A stretch of DNA of 64,000 nucleotides from Lysobacter terrestris (GTDB lineage Bacteria; Pseudomonadota; Gammaproteobacteria; Xanthomonadales; Xanthomonadaceae), in contig NZ_CP060820.1 of assembly GCF_014489475.1 (NCBI RefSeq), positions 2,248,001 to 2,312,000 of the forward strand. Direction: 5' to 3'. Of the stretch, positions 58,285 through 64,000 are shown in pieces (positions within the stretch are counted from its first letter, which is position 1; the number at the start of each line of letters is the position of its first letter). A program made the translations under genes and the position numbers. The notes under the pieces were generated by a model that was not told the origin of the DNA, did no database searches, and saw only the letters and a list, made by a program, of their open reading frames with translations.

Positions 58285-59850
58285 ATGAAAGTACTGGCCT
58301 GCGATGGCATCCACGAAGACGGTCTGGCCCTGTTCCGCGACGCGGGCTGGGACGTGCTGGTGGCCGCCGACCCCATTAAAGACCCCCAGGTCCTCGCCCT
58401 GGCCCTCGCCGATGTCGACGCCGTGCTGGTGCGCTCGGCCACCAAGGTGCCGGCCGAGGCGCTCGCCAATGCGCCCAACCTCAAGGTGATCGGCCGCGCC
58501 GGCGCCGGCGTGGACACCATCGACGTCGATGCCGCCACCGCCAAGGGCATCGCGGTGATGAACGCGCCCGATGGCAACACGCTCGCGGCGGCCGAACACG
58601 CGATCTCGCTGCTGTTCGCGCTGGCGCGGCACATTCCGCGCGCCGACGCCGGCATGAAGGCGGGCGAGTGGCCCAAGGCCGGCCTCACCGGCTTCGAGCT
58701 GGAAGGCAAGAAGCTCGGCGTGATCGGCCTGGGTCGCATCGGCGGCACCGTCGCGCGCAAGGCGCAGGGCATCGGCATGGAAGTCGCCGCGCACGATCCG
58801 TTCCTGCCGGCCTCGGTGGCGGGCAAGGGCAGCGTGCCGCTGAAGACGCTGGACGAACTGCTGGCCTGGGCCGACATCGTCACCCTGCACATCCCGCGCA
58901 CCAAGGAAACCACCAACCTGCTCTCGGAAGAGCGCATGCGCGCGATGAAGAAGGGCGCGTACATCATCAACGCCGCGCGCGGTGGCCTGGTCGATGAAAC
59001 CGCGCTGCTGCGCCTGCTCGACGAAGGCCAGATTGCCGGCGCCGCGCTCGACACCTTCGCCACCGAGCCGCTGCAGGGCGATTCGCCGCTGCGCAAGCAC
59101 CCCAAGCTGATCCTCACCCCGCACCTGGGCGCCTCGACCAGCGAAGCGCAGCAGGCCGTGAGCACGATCCTCGCGCGCCAGATCATCGATTTCGCCGCCA
59201 CCGGCGCGGTCGCCGGTTGCGTCAACCTGCCGCCGCTCACCGCCGAGGCCGCGCGTGAAGTCGGGCCGTGGATGCCGCTGATGACCTCGCTGGGCAAGCT
59301 CGCCTCGCGCCTGGTCGACGCGCCGACCAAGCTCACCGTCACCTACGCCGGCCGCACCGACGCGCTCGACACGCGCCCGCTCACGCGCCTGCTGGTCGCC
59401 GCGCTGCTCGGCACGCATTCCGGTCGCGTCACCCCGGTGAACGCGCTGCAGGAAGCCGCCGGGCGCGGCCTGGTCGTGGCCGAAACCGTGGGCGGCGACG
59501 GCGACGGTTTCGACCGCCTGCTGCGCATCCGCGTCGAAGGCGGCAAGAAGCCGCGCGAGATCGAGGCGACGCTGCATCGCGGCCCGCGCGTCGTGCGCCT
59601 CGATGGCGTCGAAATCGAGTTCGACCCGCAGGCGCACGTGCTGCTGCTGCGCAACGAGGACCGCCCCGGCATGATCGGCACGGTGGGTTCGCTGCTCGGC
59701 GCGGCGGGCATCAACATCGTCAACTTCGCCCTCGGCGCGGCCGGTGACGGCCAGGCGCGCGCGGCGATCACCGTCGACCAGCCGCTGGGCGAGAAGCAGC
59801 TCGATACGCTGCGCGCCACGCCCGGCGTGCTCTCGCTGCAGCAGGTGTAA
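58285..59850 (+). CDS. serA: D-3-phosphoglycerate dehydrogenase
   Basis: First enzyme of serine synthesis. It is 521 aa, the long three-domain type with an extra ASB domain (as in mycobacteria and animals), unlike the 410-aa E. coli SerA. NAD motif GVIGLGRIGG (about 151-160); catalytic Arg in NAARGGLVDE and His in LTPHLGAST. The C-terminal ACT domain (LRNEDRPGMIGTVGSLLG, about 451-468) should bind serine as a feedback inhibitor. An AGGAG ribosome binding site precedes it. The next gene starts 2 bp later. Confidence 0.95.
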   Translation: MKVLACDGIHEDGLALFRDAGWDVLVAADPIKDPQVLALALADVDAVLVRSATKVPAEALANAPNLKVIGRAGAGVDTIDVDAATAKGIAVMNAPDGNTLAAAEHAISLLFALARHIPRADAGMKAGEWPKAGLTGFELEGKKLGVIGLGRIGGTVARKAQGIGMEVAAHDPFLPASVAGKGSVPLKTLDELLAWADIVTLHIPRTKETTNLLSEERMRAMKKGAYIINAARGGLVDETALLRLLDEGQIAGAALDTFATEPLQGDSPLRKHPKLILTPHLGASTSEAQQAVSTILARQIIDFAATGAVAGCVNLPPLTAEAAREVGPWMPLMTSLGKLASRLVDAPTKLTVTYAGRTDALDTRPLTRLLVAALLGTHSGRVTPVNALQEAAGRGLVVAETVGGDGDGFDRLLRIRVEGGKKPREIEATLHRGPRVVRLDGVEIEFDPQAHVLLLRNEDRPGMIGTVGSLLGAAGINIVNFALGAAGDGQARAAITVDQPLGEKQLDTLRATPGVLSLQQV

Positions 59851-59852
59851 GC

Positions 59853-60497
59853 ATGAAAATCCTGCTCGCACGCCACGGCGAAACCCCGTGGAACGCCGAA
59901 GGCCGCTACCAGGGCCAGGAGGACATCGCGCTCTCGCCGATCGGCGAGGTGCAGGCGCGCGCGCTGGGCGAACGTCTGGCCGAAGTGCGCATCGATCGCG
60001 CCGTCGCTTCGCCACTGGTGCGCGCCGCGCGCACCGCGCAGTTCGCCCTCGGCGAAGAGCGCGCGGCGATGCTCACACTCGACGATGGCCTCAAGGAAAT
60101 CGCGCACGGCACGTGGGAAGGCCTGCTTGCCGAGGAGATCCGCCAACGCGATCCCGACCTGATGCATGCATGGCGCCACGCCCCGCACGAAGTGCTGATG
60201 CCGCAGGGCGAATCGTTGCAGCACGTGCTCGATCGCGCCTGGCCCGCGTTCGCGCGCGCCTGCGACGGACTGGGGGTGCACCAGACGCTGCTGGTCGTCG
60301 CGCACGACGCGGTCAACCGCGTGCTGTTGTGCCGCATCCTCGGCGTGCCGCTCGCGAAGCTGTGGTCGTTCCGGCAGGCGCCGACGACGTTGAATCTTTT
60401 GGAGGGACCGGACGTCGATCACCTCGAGGTGGTGCGGCTCAACGATTGCAGCCATCACACGGCGTTGTTCGGGGAGGCGGTGCATCGGGCGTTGTGA
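59853..60497 (+). CDS. Histidine phosphatase family protein (possible phosphoserine phosphatase)
   Basis: Histidine phosphatase superfamily, 214 aa. ARHGETPWN carries the phosphoryl-accepting His8; the second histidine is in VVAHDAVNR (about residue 150). It starts 2 bp after serA, so the two must be cotranscribed and translationally coupled. The family includes phosphoglycerate mutases, CobC and metal-independent phosphoserine phosphatases such as that of Hydrogenobacter. The serA linkage makes the last attractive, but this is an inference; an unrelated serB may exist elsewhere. Confidence 0.88.
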   Translation: MKILLARHGETPWNAEGRYQGQEDIALSPIGEVQARALGERLAEVRIDRAVASPLVRAARTAQFALGEERAAMLTLDDGLKEIAHGTWEGLLAEEIRQRDPDLMHAWRHAPHEVLMPQGESLQHVLDRAWPAFARACDGLGVHQTLLVVAHDAVNRVLLCRILGVPLAKLWSFRQAPTTLNLLEGPDVDHLEVVRLNDCSHHTALFGEAVHRAL

Positions 60498-60500
60498 ACC

Positions 60501-60554
60501 CAAAGCCCCCTCATCCGCCCTTCGGGCACCTTCTCCCCGCGAGCGGGGAGAAGG
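60501..60554 (+). repeat. Palindromic repeat carrying the folC ribosome binding site
   Basis: CCTTCTCCCCGC (60529-60540) pairs with GCGGGGAGAAGG (60543-60554). The preceding CCCTCATCCGCCCTTCGGGC is part of the same element, which is common in genomes of this family (from memory). The 3' arm GGGGAGAAGG is the only Shine-Dalgarno sequence for folC (ATG 60566), so folding would hide it. Confidence 0.65.
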
Positions 60555-60565
60555 ACAATGCGCCC

Positions 60566-61885
60566 ATGCCGAAAACGCTTCCCGAATGGCTCGACTACAT
60601 CGAGCGCCAACACCCCAAGTCCATCGACATGGGCCTGGAGCGCGTGCGCGCAGTCGCCGCGCGCCTGGGCCTGAAGAAGCCGGCAAAGAAGGTCATCACC
60701 GTCGGCGGTACCAACGGCAAGGGTTCGACCGTCGCCTTCATCGAGGCGATCGCGCGTGCCGCGGGCTGGAAGGTCGGCGCCTACACCTCGCCGCACCTGC
60801 TCGCCTACAACGAGCGCGTGCGCATCGACGGCCTCGATGCCGATGACGCCGCGCTCGTCGCCGCATTCGCCGCGATCGAAGCCGCGCGCGGCGACACCCC
60901 GCTGACCTACTTCGAATACGGCACGCTCGCCGCGCTGTGGCTGTTCGCGCACAGCAAGCTCGACCTGGCGATCCTCGAAGTCGGCCTCGGCGGCCGCCTC
61001 GACGCCACCAACCTGGTCGATCCTGACGTCGCGGTGATCACCACCGTCGACCTCGACCACCAGGACTACCTCGGTGACGACATCGAGGCGATCGGTTTCG
61101 AGAAGGCCGGCATCGCCCGCGCCTGGAAGCCGCTGGTGCTGGGCGATGACGATCCGCCGGCCAGCGTGCTGCGCCACGCCTATGCCATCGGCGCCAACAC
61201 GCTGCGCGCCGGTTGCGATTTCTTCTTCGACACCGCGGACGGCCCGGGCAACCGCTTCAGCCCCACCGATGCGACCCCGCCCGCGGCCGGTCACTGGACC
61301 TGGCGCGAGACCCGCCGCGCCTTGCAGGACCTGCCCCTGCCGCGGCTGGCCGCGCCGGCGCAGCTGCGCAATGCCGCCACCGCGATCGCCGCGCTGCGTG
61401 CGCTGGGCAAGGCGCTGCCGACAACCGCGGTGGCCGCAGGCGTGGCGCAGGCGCACATGCGCGGGCGCCTGCAGCGCTTCATGCGCAAGGACGTCGAAGT
61501 CGTCGTCGACGTCGGCCACAACCCGCAGGCGGCGCGCGAGCTGGCGCGCTGGCTGGCGACGGCGCCCACCACCGGGCGCACGCATGCGGTCTTCGCCGCG
61601 CTCGGCGACAAGGACGTGCGCGGCGTGGTCGAGGCACTGGCCGGGCGGATCGATGCCTGGCACCTGGCGGGCCTGGCCGAGCATGGACCGCGCGGTGTCG
61701 ACGTCGACGCCTTCGCCGCGCGGCTCGCCGGCACCGCCGCGGGCGATGGTGCGCGCCATGCCACGGTGGAACGGGCGATCCATGCGGCGCTCGAGCAGGC
61801 CGCCGCGGGCGACCGGGTCCTGGTGTTCGGCTCGTTCCACACGGCCGCGGATGCGTTGGCAGGGCTCGAAGGCGCGCGCAGCTGA
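60566..61885 (+). CDS. folC: Bifunctional folylpolyglutamate synthase/dihydrofolate synthase
   Basis: Mur-ligase-like enzyme that joins glutamate to dihydropteroate and folates. It is 439 aa from ATG 60566 (MPKTLPEWLDYIERQHPKSIDMGL). The ATP loop is GGTNGKGSTVAFIEA (about 47-61), with SPHLLAYNERVRI and LEVGLGGRLDATN conserved. In-frame codons back to 59744 overlap serA and the phosphatase gene and are rejected. It begins the conserved series folC-dedD-cvpA-purF. Confidence 0.95.
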   Translation: MPKTLPEWLDYIERQHPKSIDMGLERVRAVAARLGLKKPAKKVITVGGTNGKGSTVAFIEAIARAAGWKVGAYTSPHLLAYNERVRIDGLDADDAALVAAFAAIEAARGDTPLTYFEYGTLAALWLFAHSKLDLAILEVGLGGRLDATNLVDPDVAVITTVDLDHQDYLGDDIEAIGFEKAGIARAWKPLVLGDDDPPASVLRHAYAIGANTLRAGCDFFFDTADGPGNRFSPTDATPPAAGHWTWRETRRALQDLPLPRLAAPAQLRNAATAIAALRALGKALPTTAVAAGVAQAHMRGRLQRFMRKDVEVVVDVGHNPQAARELARWLATAPTTGRTHAVFAALGDKDVRGVVEALAGRIDAWHLAGLAEHGPRGVDVDAFAARLAGTAAGDGARHATVERAIHAALEQAAAGDRVLVFGSFHTAADALAGLEGARS

Positions 61886-61960
61886 CGCTCCGGCTTCGCG
61901 CGATCGTTCCGTACGCCAGCGAATGAATCCGGCTTCAGGCTGAGCGTATGCGCGGCAGTC

Positions 61961-61966
61961 TATAAT
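61961..61966 (+). promoter_or_regulatory. Putative -10 box of the SPOR protein gene
   Basis: A perfect TATAAT lies 32 bp before the ATG. The best -35 (CTGAGC, 61940-61945) is at only 15 bp, so the promoter is probable but incomplete. It would serve the dedD-cvpA-purF genes. Confidence 0.55.
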
Positions 61967-61997
61967 TCCCGCGCATTCCCCCGAGGCCCCCGATTCG

Positions 61998-62999
61998 ATG
62001 GAACCCGCCCTGAAGCAGCGAGTGGTTGGTGCAGTTGTGTTGGTGGCATTGGCGGTGATCTTCCTGCCCATGCTGATCAAGGGCCCGGCGCCCGAAAGCG
62101 GCGTCTCCGATGTCCCCCTCGACCTCCCCGCGGCCCCGCAGGGCGACGGCAGCCTGCAGACCCGTGAATTGCCCCTGGTCGCGCCCGGTGCGGCGCCCAC
62201 CAGCGGCGTGGTGGGCATGGATGCGAGCCAGCCCGAGGCCACGGCCGCGGATGGTGCGTCCACCGGCATGCAGCCGGCGGCGACCGCGGGCGGTGATTAC
62301 GCGGTGACCTTCGGCCGCTACGCCACCGCCGCGGACGCGGACAAGGTCGTCGCCGCACTGCGCAACGCGCAGCTGCCCGGTTACCAGGAAGCGGTGAGCG
62401 ACAAGGGTCGCGCCCTCTACGGCGTGCGCATCGGCCCGTTTGCCACGCAGGCCGATGCCGAATCCGCGCGCCTGCGCGCCGCGCAGGTGCGCGACGACGT
62501 CGGCGCCAAGGTGATCGCGCTGAATGCGGATGCGGCCAGCCCGGCCACCGCCGCGCCGTCGCCTGCGCCGGCCCAACCGGCCGCCTCGCAACCCATCGCC
62601 GCCGCCAGCGCGCCGGTATCCAGGCCCGAGCCGCTCGCCGAAACCCGTCCGGCCGCGCCCAAGCCCACCGCGCCGACCCCGGCCAAGCCCGTGGCGCCGA
62701 AGCCGGCTGCCCCGGCACCGGTCGCGACGACTGCAAAGCCCGTCGCGCCCGCGGCCGCCGGCACCGGCTTCGCCGTGCAGCTGGGCGCGTTCTCCAGTGC
62801 GGAGGAAGCGACCAAGCTGCGCGACCGCGCACGCGCCGCCGGCCTGCGCGCCTTCGTCGAATCCGTGCGCACCGACAAGGGCGTGCTGAGCCGGGTGCGC
62901 GTCGGGCCGGTGCTGACGCGCGCCGAAGCCGACCAGCTCAAGGCCCAGGTGGCCGCGAAGCTGGGCATCGGCGACGCGATCGTGAAGCCGCACCCGTAA
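61998..62999 (+). CDS. dedD: DedD-like protein with two SPOR domains
   Basis: Inner-membrane cell division protein by position and architecture. It is 333 aa: one membrane helix (about 9-27), a linker, a SPOR domain (about 100-175), an Ala/Pro/Lys-rich linker (176-254) and a second SPOR domain (about 256-332). SPOR domains bind denuded glycans at the septum. E. coli DedD has one. The symbol rests on the folC-x-cvpA-purF context and on the single N-terminal helix; residue identity with E. coli looks low. Confidence 0.85.
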   Translation: MEPALKQRVVGAVVLVALAVIFLPMLIKGPAPESGVSDVPLDLPAAPQGDGSLQTRELPLVAPGAAPTSGVVGMDASQPEATAADGASTGMQPAATAGGDYAVTFGRYATAADADKVVAALRNAQLPGYQEAVSDKGRALYGVRIGPFATQADAESARLRAAQVRDDVGAKVIALNADAASPATAAPSPAPAQPAASQPIAAASAPVSRPEPLAETRPAAPKPTAPTPAKPVAPKPAAPAPVATTAKPVAPAAAGTGFAVQLGAFSSAEEATKLRDRARAAGLRAFVESVRTDKGVLSRVRVGPVLTRAEADQLKAQVAAKLGIGDAIVKPHP

Positions 63000-63048
63000 C
63001 GCGATTCGCGCCGGGCGTGGCAGGCAAGGGATGTAGGAGCAACAAGCC

Positions 63049-63792
63049 ATGACGGCGTTGGACTGGATCTTGCTGCTGGTCGTCGGCGTGTCGGGCCTGC
63101 TCGGCCTGCTGCGCGGGATGATCGGCGTGGTGGTGTCGCTGGTGGCTTGGTTGCTGGCGGGACTGGCCGCATATCTGTTCGGCGGCGACGTGGGCCAGGG
63201 CCTGGTCACCGATGGCCAGCTGGGCTGGGGCGAATACCTGGGCGGTTATGCGCTCAGTTTCGCCGTCGTCTGGATCGCGGTGGCGCTGGTCGGGCTGCTC
63301 GTGCGCCGGCTCGCGCACGAGGCCGGGCTGTCGGGCGTGGATCGCCTGTTCGGCTTCGGCCTGGGCGTGGTGCGCGGCCTGTTCTTCGCCTGCGTGCTGC
63401 TGTTGCTGCTGGGCCTGACCAGCATCCCCGGCAAGCGCGCGTGGCAGGAATCCGCCGGCGTCGCGCTGCTGTCGCCGGTGGCGCACTGGATGCGCGGCGC
63501 GCTGCCGCCGTGGATGGCGCAGCGGGTGGACCTGGAAGGCCGCGGTGGCTCGCTGCAGGCGCAGGTGCAGACGCAGGCGCAACAACTCAAGCGGGTGCTG
63601 CCGGAAGGCTTGCCCGCGGCAATTCCGGACGTGCTGTCCGACGGCAGGCTGTCCGCTGGTGCGCTGCCGGACGCACTGCCCCAAATCCTGCCGCCGGCAG
63701 CGTCGCGCAAGACGCCGCCGGCGGATCCAACACTGGTTACCCCGGATCCACCCGCGAATGGCCCGCAGCCGGACGCGAAGCGGGTCCACTGA
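63049..63792 (+). CDS. cvpA: CvpA family membrane protein
   Basis: Inner-membrane protein, 247 aa, named for colicin V production; in several bacteria it is needed for bile or envelope stress resistance. Four membrane segments fall around 5-23, 28-46, 65-87 and 102-122. ALDWILLLVVGVSGLLGLLRG is the family start. A Pro-rich C-terminal tail of about 100 residues (AASRKTPPADPTLVTPDPP) is longer than in E. coli (162 aa). An AGGAG ribosome binding site lies upstream; purF follows after 18 bp. Confidence 0.9.
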   Translation: MTALDWILLLVVGVSGLLGLLRGMIGVVVSLVAWLLAGLAAYLFGGDVGQGLVTDGQLGWGEYLGGYALSFAVVWIAVALVGLLVRRLAHEAGLSGVDRLFGFGLGVVRGLFFACVLLLLLGLTSIPGKRAWQESAGVALLSPVAHWMRGALPPWMAQRVDLEGRGGSLQAQVQTQAQQLKRVLPEGLPAAIPDVLSDGRLSAGALPDALPQILPPAASRKTPPADPTLVTPDPPANGPQPDAKRVH

Positions 63793-63810
63793 CAACAAAG
63801 GTTCATCGCT

Positions 63811-64000
63811 ATGTGCGGCATTCTCGGAATCGTCGGCAACACGGATGTCGCCGCCCAGCTCTACGACGGCCTGACGGTGCTGCAGCACCGCGGCCAGGAT
63901 GCGGCCGGTATTGCTACTGCCGACGGCGGCAAGCTGCGCGTGCACAAGGGCAACGGCCTGGCCAGCGACGTGTTCGACGAGGACGCGATGCAGCTGCTGC
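63811..64000 (+). CDS. purF: Amidophosphoribosyltransferase, N-terminal part
   Basis: First enzyme of purine synthesis; it moves ammonia from glutamine to PRPP. Only 63 codons are in the window; the gene runs off the 3' edge. MCGILGIVG has the N-terminal nucleophile Cys2 of the Ntn glutaminase domain, and [16 protein letters not shown] is the family signature. It lies next to cvpA, as in E. coli. Confidence 0.95.
   Translation, partial: MCGILGIVGNTDVAAQLYDGLTVLQHRGQDAAGIATADGGKLRVHKGNGLASDVFDEDAMQLL

Noticed and set aside
58048-60015. 655-aa frame antisense to serA
   Set aside because: SerA motifs are complete on the + strand; shadow composition.

Overview
The window is GC-rich chromosomal DNA of a gammaproteobacterium, most likely of the Lysobacteraceae/Xanthomonadaceae (Lysobacter, Luteimonas or Pseudoxanthomonas relatives). 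The reasons are the protein sequences (for example a 1389-residue RpoB, and S46 dipeptidyl-peptidases of the Pseudoxanthomonas DAP BII type), the fused order rplKAJL-rpoBC / rpsLG-fusA-tuf / S10-spc-alpha, the absence of rpmJ between secY and rpsM, and intergenic palindromes of a kind seen in this family. Genus is an inference; no 16S gene is present. I see no tRNA, rRNA, CRISPR array, insertion sequence, prophage or integrase.

Region 1, 1-31468: transcription and translation machinery, all on the + strand. rplK-rplA, rplJ-rplL and rpoB-rpoC are followed by the str genes (rpsL, rpsG, fusA, tuf), the S10 genes (rpsJ, rplC, D, W, B, rpsS, rplV, rpsC, rplP, rpmC, rpsQ), the spc genes (rplN, X, E, rpsN, H, rplF, R, rpsE, rpmD, rplO, secY) and the alpha genes (rpsM, K, D, rpoA, rplQ). 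Much regulatory structure is visible: a strong promoter and an L1-site-like hairpin before rplK, a clear L10 leader before rplJ, an attenuator-like hairpin between rplL and rpoB, promoters before rpsL and rpsJ, a terminator between rplO and secY, and a strong terminator after rplQ. Several gaps that are short in other bacteria are expanded here and hold palindromic repeats or hairpins (rplL-rpoB, rplR-rpsE, rplO-secY, secY-rpsM, rpsD-rpoA, rpoA-rplQ).

Region 2, 31578-45657: metabolism and envelope. dsbB and a class II DAHP synthase lie on +. A lipoprotein amidase, a DUF2127 membrane protein and typA lie on -. ppiB, a class I aminotransferase, mdh, prpB and prpC (methylcitrate cycle) lie on +. 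A beta-class glutathione S-transferase, a SleB-type cell wall hydrolase and a YgiD-type dioxygenase lie on -.

Region 3, 45916-57449: accessory and envelope genes. Two tandem ompA paralogues have identical C-terminal halves. Two small secreted proteins share an uncharacterised motif of about 29 residues and flank an RsuA-family pseudouridine synthase. kbl and tdh (threonine to glycine, on -) are divergent from a tandem pair of S46 dipeptidyl-peptidases.

Region 4, 57591-64000: a DUF3224 protein (-), then serA with a tightly coupled histidine phosphatase, folC, a two-SPOR-domain DedD-like protein, cvpA and the start of purF (cut by the window edge). folC-dedD-cvpA-purF is a conserved gammaproteobacterial order.

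I found no obvious new multi-gene defence or mobile system. The best candidates for something undescribed are the paired secreted proteins with the FDAWMK motif (48505-50324), the recently homogenised OmpA pair, the serA-linked histidine phosphatase, and the unusually structured gaps in the ribosomal gene cluster.
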